Below are positions 42,010 through 50,211 of a stretch of 64,000 nt of DNA, in pieces. Source of the stretch: Streptomyces sp. NBC_00193 (GTDB taxonomy: Bacteria > Actinomycetota > Actinomycetes > Streptomycetales > Streptomycetaceae). The stretch spans positions 3,472,001-3,536,000 of the forward strand of contig NZ_JAPEMM010000001.1 of NCBI RefSeq assembly GCF_026342735.1, read 5' to 3'. Under the pieces are notes generated by a model that was not told where the DNA came from, searched no databases, and saw only the letters and a list, made by a program, of their open reading frames with translations. Position 1 is the stretch's first letter. Each line of letters opens with the position of its first letter. Made by a program: the position numbers and the translations under genes.

Positions 42010-43257
42010 CTACGGCTGTTCGAAGGCGAAGCGCAGCGAGCGGACCCGGTTGTCGAAGCTGGACCCGGCCAGGTCCGGGAGTCCGACCGCGCGCAGTCCC
42101 ACCGGGCGGGTCAGCAGCTCGCGGAAGAGCGCCTTCATCTCCACCCGGGCCAGGTGCGCGCCCAGGCAGAAGTGCGGTCCGCCGCCGCCGAACCCCAGGT
42201 GGGGGTTGGGGGAGCGGGTGATGTCGAAGGCGTCCGGATCGGGGAAGACCTCCTCGTCACGGTTGGCGGAGGCGTAGTACAGAACCACCTTGTCGCCGGG
42301 GACGAACGCGTGTCCGCGCAGGGTGTGTTCGGCGGCTACCGTCCTGCGGAACTGGATGATCGGCGTGGAGTGGCGGATCATCTCGTCCACCGCGCCGTCC
42401 GCGTGCGTCTCGAAGTCCTCGACCAGCAGGTCGCGTTGGTCCGGGTGGTCGGTCAGCAGGGTCAGGCCGTGGGTGATGGCATTGCGGGTGGTCTCCACCC
42501 CGGCCACCATCAACAGGGAGAAGAACGCGCCGAGCTGGCGGGCGCCGAGCGCCTCACCGTCCACGTTCGCGCAGACCAGGGCCGAGATCAGGTCGTCGGT
42601 CGGGTTCTCGCGCCGCTCCCGCCCGATCCCCGCCACCATCCGCTGCATGCGGGCCAGGGCCCGCAGTCCGCGCCCGGGCATCCGCAGCCGGGCCGTCAGG
42701 CCCCGTTCGACGCCGATGTTCTCGGAGGCGTGGTTGACGCGGTCGGCGATCTCGGCGCGGTAGCGCTCCGGGATGCCCATCATGTTGCAGATGACCTCCA
42801 GGGGCAGCTTCGAGGCCACCGCCTCGACGAACTCGTCCGGCCGCCGGTCCAGAACGTCGTCCACGATGCGCGCCGCCACCGCGTGGATGTCCTCCTCGGC
42901 GGCCGCCAGCAGCCGGGGGGTGAAGGCCCGCTGCACGATCTTGCGCAGCTGCGCGTGCTCGGCGCCGTCCAGGTTGACCATCGAGTCCCCGAACAGCGCC
43001 CGCACCCAGCGGGCCGGCTCGGGCGTCGTCACCCCGGGCGCGCTGGCGAACACCTTGGGCAGCCGGCTCGCCTCCTGGACGTCCGCGTGCCGTACGAGGG
43101 CCCAGTGCCCGCTGCCTTCGGGGACGAACACGGGGGAGTCCAGGGCCCGCAGGCGGGCGAAGGCGGCCAGCCGGTGGGCGGGGGGAGCCTGCCAGAAGGC
43201 CGGGTCGGCCAATTCCCTGCCGGGGTCTTGGCCGGGGCGTTGTGCGGGGAGAGTCAT
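42010..43257 (-). CDS. Cytochrome P450
   Basis: The 415-aa soluble P450 has the I-helix oxygen motif AGVETTRNA (252-260), ExxR at 292-295 (EMIR) and the haem-binding loop FGGGGPHFCLGAHLAR with Cys364 as thiolate ligand. The loop pattern resembles actinobacterial CYP124/125/142-type enzymes that hydroxylate lipid or sterol side chains, but the substrate cannot be fixed. No ferredoxin gene is adjacent. Repeat copy 4 lies immediately upstream. Confidence 0.9.
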   Translation of the reverse strand: MTLPAQRPGQDPGRELADPAFWQAPPAHRLAAFARLRALDSPVFVPEGSGHWALVRHADVQEASRLPKVFASAPGVTTPEPARWVRALFGDSMVNLDGAEHAQLRKIVQRAFTPRLLAAAEEDIHAVAARIVDDVLDRRPDEFVEAVASKLPLEVICNMMGIPERYRAEIADRVNHASENIGVERGLTARLRMPGRGLRALARMQRMVAGIGRERRENPTDDLISALVCANVDGEALGARQLGAFFSLLMVAGVETTRNAITHGLTLLTDHPDQRDLLVEDFETHADGAVDEMIRHSTPIIQFRRTVAAEHTLRGHAFVPGDKVVLYYASANRDEEVFPDPDAFDITRSPNPHLGFGGGGPHFCLGAHLARVEMKALFRELLTRPVGLRAVGLPDLAGSSFDNRVRSLRFAFEQP

Positions 43258-43299
43258 GGCCTGAAAACGGTGCCGGGGGCGCGGGGGTGACGGGTCCGG

Positions 43300-43389
43300 C
43301 GCGGCGCCGTTGCCGCGGCTCCGCCCCCGGACCCCCGCGCCTCAAACGCCGGCGGGGCTCAAGAGTCGCCTCACACGCCGGCGGGGCTG
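43300..43389 (-). repeat. Modular 21-bp/GC-hairpin repeat element, copy 4, at the LtrA 3' end
   Basis: On the minus strand, two 21-bp units (43389-43369 and 43360-43340, eight bases between) end in TGTGAGG and TTTGAGG and lead into the core near 43339-43300. The first unit contains the stop codon of the LtrA gene. Confidence 0.85.
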
Positions 43390-44555
43390 GATTGGGCGGG
43401 ATCGGATGGGGCGTGGTTGGCCAGGGTCAGGCCGATCACCACCGTGGCCGTCGCGACCAGGCCCGCGTACAGGACGGCGTAGGTGCCCGTCCACGAACAG
43501 GCCAGGACCGCGAGGGCGGCGACCGGCAGGGTCAACTGCTGGGCGAGGCCCCGCTTGAAGTGGCGGGAGTGCAGCAGCCAGACCATCAGCAGGAAGATCG
43601 CGGTCGGGACGGTGACGGCCGCGTTCGCGGCGAGCTGCGAGACGTGCGCCTTGCCGACCGCGTGCTCGACCGCGACCTCGATGCCCGCGCCGATCGCCGC
43701 GCCCGAGGCGAAGATCAACAGGTGGCCGTACCCCCACGGGATCGCCTCCCGGTTGGAGGTCAGGTGCTCGTGCATCGGCACCGCGAAGTAGATCCACCAG
43801 GCCGCGAAGACGATGAGCAGCCCTCCGGCCGCGATCGGCAGCAGCTCGCCCAGGGCCTCGTGCTCGTCGAGCGCCGACTTCACGGCCACCGTGCTCGCCG
43901 CGATCGTCTCGCCGAGCACGATGATCGTGAACAGGCCGTAGCGCTCCACGATGTGGTGGGCGTGCCACGGCGTCTGGTGGCCGCGCTCGGCCACCACCGG
44001 AACCATCAGCTCCGCCACGACCAGGATCAGGAACAGCCAGCGCTTGGCGCCGTCCGGGACGAACAGCAGGGCCACCCAGCCGGCCTGGCAGAGGACCAGC
44101 CCGGCCGCGTACTTCAGGGCCGCCGCGCGCGCCTCGCCACGTTCGCCGGAGGCGGCCCGCAGCCATTGGGCGGTGAGGGCGACGCGCATGATCAGGTAGC
44201 CGATGACGGCCACCGTCCAGTCGTTCTGGTCGAACGCCCGGCTCACGCCGGCCGCGTAGACGAGCACACCGGAGATCTGGACGAGCGTCGCGATCCGGTA
44301 GGGCACGTCGTCGCAGTCGTAGGCGGAGGCGAACCAGGTGAAGTTCATCCACGCCCACCACACGCCGAAGAACACGAACATGTAGCTGATCACCCCGCTG
44401 CCGGGGTGGCCCTCGGCCAGCGCGTGCACGAGCTGGGCGCCCGCCTGCGCGATGGCGACGACGAAGCACAGGTCGAAGAACAGCTCCAGCGGGGTCGAGG
44501 CGCGGTGGCCCTCGTCCCGGCTGCGAGCGGTCATGGGTACGTAAGCCAGAGCCAT
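43371..44555 (-). CDS. Low temperature requirement A (LtrA)-like membrane protein
   Basis: The 394-aa protein has about ten transmembrane helices. The LtrA pattern starts with TPLELFFDLCFVVAIAQAGA and includes YDCDDVPYRIATLVQISGVL and HIVERYGLFTIIVLGETIAA. The start may be 44555 or Met8 at 44534. The last residues (QSSPAGV) and the stop codon fall inside a 21-bp repeat unit. Biochemical function of LtrA is not established. Confidence 0.87.
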   Translation of the reverse strand: MALAYVPMTARSRDEGHRASTPLELFFDLCFVVAIAQAGAQLVHALAEGHPGSGVISYMFVFFGVWWAWMNFTWFASAYDCDDVPYRIATLVQISGVLVYAAGVSRAFDQNDWTVAVIGYLIMRVALTAQWLRAASGERGEARAAALKYAAGLVLCQAGWVALLFVPDGAKRWLFLILVVAELMVPVVAERGHQTPWHAHHIVERYGLFTIIVLGETIAASTVAVKSALDEHEALGELLPIAAGGLLIVFAAWWIYFAVPMHEHLTSNREAIPWGYGHLLIFASGAAIGAGIEVAVEHAVGKAHVSQLAANAAVTVPTAIFLLMVWLLHSRHFKRGLAQQLTLPVAALAVLACSWTGTYAVLYAGLVATATVVIGLTLANHAPSDPAQSSPAGV

Positions 44556-44583
44556 ACCGCCCAGGACAGCAGCCCTACGGGGT

Positions 44584-45306
44584 TCAGCAGGCGAGGCGCG
44601 CGGCCCTCAGGGCCCGTGTGCCCCGGGCGGACTCGTACCGGCCCAGGACGAGCCGGGCCAGCCGCGGGTGGTCGGCCAGCGGCTCCGAGACCGTCCAGGC
44701 GGCCGAGGCGTTCAGGGCGCGCGTGAAGCGGCCCGGGGCCAGCAGGTGCGTCGCCACCGCGATCCGGCGGTACCCGGCGGCATGGAAGGAGTCCAGGGCT
44801 TCGGCGACGGTCGGCCCGGCGGAGGTGAGGTAGGCGGGGACCGCGGGGACGGGGGCGGCGCCGTCGTCGTACTCCAGCAGGGCGGACAGCTGGGCCGCGC
44901 AGGCCTCCGTACCGGCATTGCCGCCGGGGCGGGAGGAGCCGGCGCCGGCCACCACCACCGCGTCGGCCCGGGTGTACGGGCCGCGGCGGCGCTCGGCCTC
45001 GCGCAGGCGGCCGTGCAGGGCGCGGGCGATGTCGCGCTCGCCGCTGAGGCCCTCGGTGAGCACGCAGCCGGTGCCCTCCAGGACGGCGGGTATGTCGACG
45101 CGGCGGTGGAAACCGTCGCCGAGCAGCAGGGGGACGACCACGGCGGACGGATGCTCCCGTACGACCTCGGCGAGCGAGGGGCGCTGCACGTCGAGGTGCC
45201 CGACCAGCGCGTGCACCCCGCTGATGGCCTCGACGGCGGCGACGAGCCGGTCGATGGTCGCGGCGGCCTCCGGAACCGCGCTGCCGTGGACGGCGATGAC
45301 GAGCAT
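44584..45306 (-). CDS. Sirohydrochlorin chelatase (CbiX/SirB-like)
   Basis: The 240-aa enzyme inserts iron or cobalt into sirohydrochlorin; here iron for siroheme is the likely role. MLVIAVHGS (His7) is the typical first strand, and the internal duplication of CbiX halves is visible, with a second family-type loop VAVVATHLLAP-like at IAVATHLLAPGRFTRAL. GGGAGG precedes ATG 45306. It is divergent from nirB, which needs siroheme; the 272-bp divergent region contains no repeat I can defend. Confidence 0.86.
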   Translation of the reverse strand: MLVIAVHGSAVPEAAATIDRLVAAVEAISGVHALVGHLDVQRPSLAEVVREHPSAVVVPLLLGDGFHRRVDIPAVLEGTGCVLTEGLSGERDIARALHGRLREAERRRGPYTRADAVVVAGAGSSRPGGNAGTEACAAQLSALLEYDDGAAPVPAVPAYLTSAGPTVAEALDSFHAAGYRRIAVATHLLAPGRFTRALNASAAWTVSEPLADHPRLARLVLGRYESARGTRALRAARLAC

Positions 45307-45578
45307 GTGGTCTGCCTCCCTGATCCGGCCCCGGGTCCCCCCTCCCAGGCTAGGCGCGGCGCGGGCCCGGGGGAGCCTGGCCAAGGGCCCGCGCGAGGGG
45401 CCGGAGGTCCTGTGCGGAACGGGCCGTTTCCCCGTCCCCAGGGGTCCTTTTCGGGCGTTCGGGGCCGCGGTGCGGACCTACCGTCGAAAGGTCGGAACGC
45501 ATGCACGCGCGACGTCTCGGCCCGGCCGCCTTGGCCTCCCCGGGACCGCGCGGCACAGGGACACACGGAGTGAGATCC

Positions 45579-48365
45579 ATGGGGCAGACGCTGGTTGTCA
45601 TCGGCCACGGCATGGTGGGGCACCGCCTGCTGGAGGCGCTCGCCGAGCGTGACGCGCTCGCCGACCCGACCCGCCCCGAACGCGGCGGCTGGCAGGTCAC
45701 CGTCCTCGCGGAGGAGCAGCGCCCGGCCTACGACCGCGTGCACCTGTCCGCGGCCTTCACCGGCTCCACCGGCGAGGAGCTGTCCCTGGTGGCGCCCGGC
45801 TTCCTGGAGAAGTACGGCATAGACCTGCGCCTCGGCGACCCGGCGGAGCTGATCGACACCACGGCCCGTACGGTCACCGCCCGCTCCGGCGACGTGCTCG
45901 GCTACGACGCGCTCGTGCTGGCGACCGGCTCCTACCCCTTCGTGCCGCCGATCGACGGCGCCGACGCGGAGGGCTGCTTCACCTACCGCACGCTCGACGA
46001 CGTCGAGGCCCTGACCGCGTACGCCGCGGCCGCCGACGTCCGGACCGGTGTGGTCATCGGCGGCGGGCTCCTCGGCCTGGAGGCGGCGGGCGCGCTGCGC
46101 ACGCTCGGACTGGTCACGCACGTCGTGGAGTTCGCGCCCCGGCTGATGCCGCTGCAGGTGGACGACGGCGGAGCGGCCGCCCTGCGGGCCACCATCGAGT
46201 CCATGGGCGTCGCCGTGCACACGGGCGTCGGCGCGGCCGGCGTGCAGATCCACCCCGACGGGCGGGCGCAGGCGCTGCGGCTGACCAGCGGCGAGGAGAT
46301 CGGCTCCGACGTCGTGGTCTTCTCGGCCGGTGTGCGGCCGCGCGACCGCCTGGCCCGTGAGTGCGGGCTCGCCGTGGGCGACCGCGGCGGGGTCGTCGTG
46401 GACGGCCACTGCCGCACCAGCGACCCGTACGTCTATGCGATCGGCGAGTGCGCGCAGACCGTCGACGGCAAGGTCTACGGGCTGGTCGCGCCCGGCTACC
46501 AGATGGCCGAGACCGTCGCCGAGGCCCTCGCGGGCGCCGGCGAGCTGACCTTCACCGGGGCCGACACCTCCACCAAGCTCAAGCTGATGGGCGCCGACGT
46601 GGCCTCCTTCGGCGACCCCTTCGCCCCCGAGGGCCGTGACGGGGCCGTCTCGGTGGTCTTCTCCGACGCCCGCGAGGGCGTCTACAAGAAGCTGCTGCTG
46701 GGCCCCGACGGCGCGCTGCTCGGCGGCATCCTGGTCGGCGACGCGGAGGCGTACGGCTCGCTGAAGCCGCACGCGGGCCGGCAGCTGCCGGCCCCGCCGG
46801 AGGCCTTCATCCTGCCGTCGAGCGAGGGCGTGGCGCTGCCCGGCGCGGACGCGCTGCCCGACGACGCCGTGGTGTGCAGCTGCCACAACATCACCAAGGG
46901 CCGTGTGCGCGAGGCGGTGGTCGCGGAGTCCCTCACCGACATCGGCGGCATCAAGAAGTGCACCAAGGCCGGCACGGGCTGCGGCGGCTGCATCGGCACG
47001 CTTCAGGCGGTCCTGGACGCCGAACTGGCCGCGGCGGGCATCGAGAAGGCACGGGGCCTGTGCGAGCACTTCACCCTGACCCGGGCCGAGATCTACGAGA
47101 AGATCCGCACCGAGCGCATCCGCAGCTTCAGCGAACTGCTGGAGTCCCACGGCGAGGGCGGCGAGGGCTGCGCCGTCTGCAAGCCGGTCGTCGCGAACGT
47201 CCTGGGCACCCTCGCCCCCGACCTCGGCATCGGACACATCCTGGCGGGCGAGCAGGCGGCCCTGCAGGACTCCAACGACCTCTTCCTCGCCAACCTCCAG
47301 AAGGACGGCACCTACTCGGTCATCCCGCGCGTCGCCGGCGGCGAGATCACGGCCGAGCAGGTCATCGCCCTCGGCGAGGTGGCCAGGGACTACGGCCTCT
47401 ACACGAAGATCACCGGAGCCCAGCGCATCGGCCTCTTCGGGGTCCGCAAGGAGCAGCTGCCCGACATCTGGCGGCGGCTCGGCGGCGCCGGATTCGAGTC
47501 CGGGCAGGCGTACGGGAAGTCCCTGCGCGCGGTGAAGTCGTGCGTGGGAGCCCGCTTCTGCCGCTTCGGGCAGGGCGACTCCATCCAGCTGGCGATCGAC
47601 CTGGAGCTGCGCTACCGGGGTCTGCGCACCCCGCACAAGTTCAAGGGCGGCGTCTCGGGCTGCCTGCGCGAGTGCGCGGAGGCGCGGGGCAAGGACATCG
47701 GCGTCATCGCCACCGCCAACGGCTGGAACCTGTACGTCAGCGGCAACGGCGGTGCGACCCCGCGCCACGCCGACCTGCTGGCCTCGGACCTGAACACCGC
47801 CGAACTCTTCGCGCTGATCGACCGGTTCCTCATGTACTACATCCGCACGGGCGAGCGCCTGGAGCGGACGGCGGCCTGGCTGGAGCGGCTCGGCGGCAGC
47901 ACCGCGGGCCTGGACCACCTGAAGGCCGTCCTGATCGAGGACTCGCTCGGAATCTGCGCGGAACTGGAGGCACAGATGGAGCGCCACGTGTCGGCGTACG
48001 AGGACGAGTGGTCCGCGGTCCTGGAGGACCCGGCGGCGCTGGAGCGCTTCGGGACCGTGGACTTCGGTGCGGCCGAAGGCGCCGAAGGCGCGGCGCAGGC
48101 GCTGGAGCCGGGCCGCGGGCGGACCGCGGTGCTGCCGGACGGCACCGAGGCCGCGGTCTTCAAGGACCGCGCGGGCGAGGTCTACACGGTCGGCAACAGG
48201 GACCCCTTCTCGGGAGCCGACGTCATCGCCAACGGCATCATGGGCTCGCGCGACGGGGTGCCCGTCGTGGCCTCGCCGATGCACAAGCAGGTCTTCGACC
48301 TGCGGACCGGCATCTGTCTGGACGACCCCGAGGTGTCCCTGCCGCTGGTGGAGCTCAAGCCCTAA
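45579..48365 (+). CDS. nirB: NADH nitrite reductase, large and small subunits fused (NirB-NirD)
   Basis: The 928-aa enzyme reduces nitrite to ammonium with NADH. Domains in order: FAD/NADH module (VVIGHGMVGHRLLEAL, VVIGGGLLGLEAAGAL), a BFD-type [2Fe-2S] site near 431-471 (VVCSCHNITKG, CTKAGTGCGGC), and the siroheme/[4Fe-4S] reductase with Cys655, 661, 695 and 699 (SCVGARFCRFG, GCLRECAEARG). A NirD-like Rieske-fold domain follows from about 845 (GRTAVLPDGTEAAVFKDRAG). NirD is normally a separate 105-115 aa protein; here a linker of roughly 20 residues joins the two. GGAGTGA supports ATG 45579. The neighbours are cbiX and narK. Confidence 0.93.
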   Translation: MGQTLVVIGHGMVGHRLLEALAERDALADPTRPERGGWQVTVLAEEQRPAYDRVHLSAAFTGSTGEELSLVAPGFLEKYGIDLRLGDPAELIDTTARTVTARSGDVLGYDALVLATGSYPFVPPIDGADAEGCFTYRTLDDVEALTAYAAAADVRTGVVIGGGLLGLEAAGALRTLGLVTHVVEFAPRLMPLQVDDGGAAALRATIESMGVAVHTGVGAAGVQIHPDGRAQALRLTSGEEIGSDVVVFSAGVRPRDRLARECGLAVGDRGGVVVDGHCRTSDPYVYAIGECAQTVDGKVYGLVAPGYQMAETVAEALAGAGELTFTGADTSTKLKLMGADVASFGDPFAPEGRDGAVSVVFSDAREGVYKKLLLGPDGALLGGILVGDAEAYGSLKPHAGRQLPAPPEAFILPSSEGVALPGADALPDDAVVCSCHNITKGRVREAVVAESLTDIGGIKKCTKAGTGCGGCIGTLQAVLDAELAAAGIEKARGLCEHFTLTRAEIYEKIRTERIRSFSELLESHGEGGEGCAVCKPVVANVLGTLAPDLGIGHILAGEQAALQDSNDLFLANLQKDGTYSVIPRVAGGEITAEQVIALGEVARDYGLYTKITGAQRIGLFGVRKEQLPDIWRRLGGAGFESGQAYGKSLRAVKSCVGARFCRFGQGDSIQLAIDLELRYRGLRTPHKFKGGVSGCLRECAEARGKDIGVIATANGWNLYVSGNGGATPRHADLLASDLNTAELFALIDRFLMYYIRTGERLERTAAWLERLGGSTAGLDHLKAVLIEDSLGICAELEAQMERHVSAYEDEWSAVLEDPAALERFGTVDFGAAEGAEGAAQALEPGRGRTAVLPDGTEAAVFKDRAGEVYTVGNRDPFSGADVIANGIMGSRDGVPVVASPMHKQVFDLRTGICLDDPEVSLPLVELKP

Positions 48366-48393
48366 GGCTCTGCGACCGCCGTACCGACGCACT

Positions 48394-48424
48394 GTGGGCG
48401 ATGGGACCTTGTCCCGTCGCCCAC
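48394..48424 (+). terminator. Hairpin after nirB
   Basis: GTGGGCGATGGGAC pairs with GTCCCGTCGCCCAC around CTT, one G-T wobble, 29 bases after the nirB stop. No T-tract follows, as is common in streptomycetes. It would separate nirB from narK transcription. Confidence 0.7.
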
Positions 48425-48500
48425 GCGACGTTCTCCCCTGATGCCGGGCGCCCCTGTAGACGGACCCTAAGAAGGTCAGGGCATTCAGCTTCATTTTTCT

Positions 48501-48574
48501 CAACCCCTCCGAACGTTCAGACCCCTTTAAACCTTCAGACCCCTTCAACCTTCAGACCCCTCCAAACCTTCAGG
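48501..48574 (+). repeat. Tandem 17-18-bp repeat in the narK leader
   Basis: Three near-identical units follow each other: 48515-48532, 48533-48549 and 48550-48567, each close to CTTCAGACCCCTCCAAAC. A degenerate half unit precedes them (48501-48514) and CTTCAGG follows (48568-48574). The narK ribosome-binding site CAGGA belongs to that last truncated unit. The block is purine-poor and lower in GC than its surroundings. Confidence 0.8.
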
Positions 48575-48581
48575 ACATGTC

Positions 48582-50003
48582 ATGAGTTCCGCCAAGCAGG
48601 ACGCGCGCGCGGCGACCGCCCGAGTGCAGGCGCCCGATCCGGCGCAGTACCGCCCCGGTCGCACGATCACGGAGTGGACGCCGGAGGACCCGTCCTTCTG
48701 GCAGACCACGGGCAAGAAGGTCGCCACCCGCAACCTGTGGATCGCGGTACCGGCCCTGCTGGTGGCCTTCGTGGTCTGGCAGGTCTGGAGCATCACGGCG
48801 ACCAACCTCAAGGACGTGGGCTTCGGCTTCTCCCAGTCCCAGCTGTTCTGGCTGACCGCCGTTCCCGGCATCACGGGCGGCACCGCCCGCATCCTGTACA
48901 CCTTCATCGGCCCGATGATCGGCCAGCGCCGCTTCACCGCGGTCTCCACCGTCGTGCTGATCGTGCCGCTGCTGTGGCTGGGCTTCGCGGTGCAGGACCC
49001 CACCACCTCCTACACCACGCTGGTCGCCATCGCCGCGCTCTGCGGCATCGGCGGCGCCAACTTCTCCTCCTCCCTGGCCAACATCGGCTTCTTCTACCCG
49101 AAGCAGGAGAAGGGCAACGCGACCGGAATCAACGGCGGCCTGGGCAACCTGGGCGTCTCCGTGGTCCAGCTGCTCACCCCGATCCTGATCACCACCTCGG
49201 TCCTGGCGATCGGCTCGGGCCAGAAGAAGTCGGACGGCTCGGAGATCTACCTCCAGAACGCCGCGTTCGTCTGGGTGCCGGTCCTGATCGTCCTCGCGGC
49301 CGTCGCCTGGTTCGGCCAGAACGACCTGAAGGTGGCCTCCACCCCCTTCAGCCAGCAGAAGATCATCTTCAAGCGCAAGCACAACTGGCTGATGACCTGG
49401 CTCTACGTCGGCACCTTCGGCTCCTTCATCGGTTTCGCGGCGGCGCTCCCGCTGCTCATCAAGACGACCTTCCCGGCGTACTCCGTGGCCACCTACGCCT
49501 GGATGGGCCCGGCGCTCGGCGCGCTGGCCCGCTGGGCCGGCGGCTGGATCGCCGACAAGTTCGGCGGCGCACGGGTGACGATCCTGTCCTTCGTGGGCAT
49601 GGGCGCGTCGATCATCGGCGTGATCACCTTCCTGCCGGCCGGCTCCGACACCGGCTCCTTCTACGGGTTCTTCTTCTGCTTCCTGTCGGCGTTCTTCTTC
49701 TCGGGCATCGGCAACGGCTCGACCTTCCGTCAGATCCCGGTCATCTTCCGCGGCCAGCACCTCGCGGGCCTGACGGAGGGCACCCCGCAGTACGCGAAGG
49801 CGCTCAAGCAGGCCGAGATCGAGTCGGGCGCGGTGACCGGATTCACCGCGGCCATCGCCGCCTACGGCTTCTTCTTCATCCCGGCGATGTTCGCCAACTT
49901 CGCCGTGACCAGCGCGATGTGGGGCTTCGTCGGCTTCTACGCCAGCTGTGTCGTCGTGGCCTGGTGGTTCTACGCCCGCAAGGGCGCGGAGGCGCCCAGC
50001 TAA
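48582..50003 (+). CDS. narK: NarK-type nitrate/nitrite MFS transporter, copy 1
   Basis: The 473-aa transporter has 12 transmembrane helices and NNP-family signatures: GIGGANFSSSLANIGFFYPK and GGLGNLGVSVVQLL (the glycine-rich nitrate signature), plus FSQQKIIFKRKHNWLMTWLY. It follows nirB with a hairpin and a repeated leader between. It probably moves nitrite or nitrate for NirBD. It is closely related to the second copy at 60136. Confidence 0.9.
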   Translation: MSSAKQDARAATARVQAPDPAQYRPGRTITEWTPEDPSFWQTTGKKVATRNLWIAVPALLVAFVVWQVWSITATNLKDVGFGFSQSQLFWLTAVPGITGGTARILYTFIGPMIGQRRFTAVSTVVLIVPLLWLGFAVQDPTTSYTTLVAIAALCGIGGANFSSSLANIGFFYPKQEKGNATGINGGLGNLGVSVVQLLTPILITTSVLAIGSGQKKSDGSEIYLQNAAFVWVPVLIVLAAVAWFGQNDLKVASTPFSQQKIIFKRKHNWLMTWLYVGTFGSFIGFAAALPLLIKTTFPAYSVATYAWMGPALGALARWAGGWIADKFGGARVTILSFVGMGASIIGVITFLPAGSDTGSFYGFFFCFLSAFFFSGIGNGSTFRQIPVIFRGQHLAGLTEGTPQYAKALKQAEIESGAVTGFTAAIAAYGFFFIPAMFANFAVTSAMWGFVGFYASCVVVAWWFYARKGAEAPS

Positions 50004-50073
50004 CCGGGAGCCCCCGGCTGGTCGGCCCGGGTGCGGGGTCGCTGCGCGAGCGGCGCCCGGCGCCCGGGCTTCC

Positions 50074-50155
50074 TGGGGCTCCGCCCCGGACCCCGCTCCT
50101 CAAACTCCCCCAGCTGCCGCTGGGAGGGGCCCCCGGGAGGGGCTGAATTCGGGCT
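50074..50155 (-). repeat. Modular 21-bp/GC-hairpin repeat element, copy 5
   Basis: On the minus strand, a TCAGCCCCTCCCGGGGGCCC segment and the block TTTGAGGAGCGGGGTCCGGG with GCGGAGCCCC form a degenerate copy. It fills the gap between narK and the Dcu-type gene and leaves the latter intact. Confidence 0.7.
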
Positions 50156-50211
50156 GATGCCCGCTCGCCAAGTGCGACTGGATCGGCTGTACAGACTTGA
50201 AAGGCCACGCA

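Noticed and set aside
45410..45460. GlnR box upstream of nirB
   Set aside because: GGAAC and TTTCC elements are present, but neither strand shows the GTnAC-N6-GAAAC spacing. I did not list it.
48404..48416. GGGACCTTGTCCC as a DevR/OsdR-type hypoxia box
   Set aside because: It is the tip of a longer hairpin directly after the nirB stop, so a terminator explains it better.
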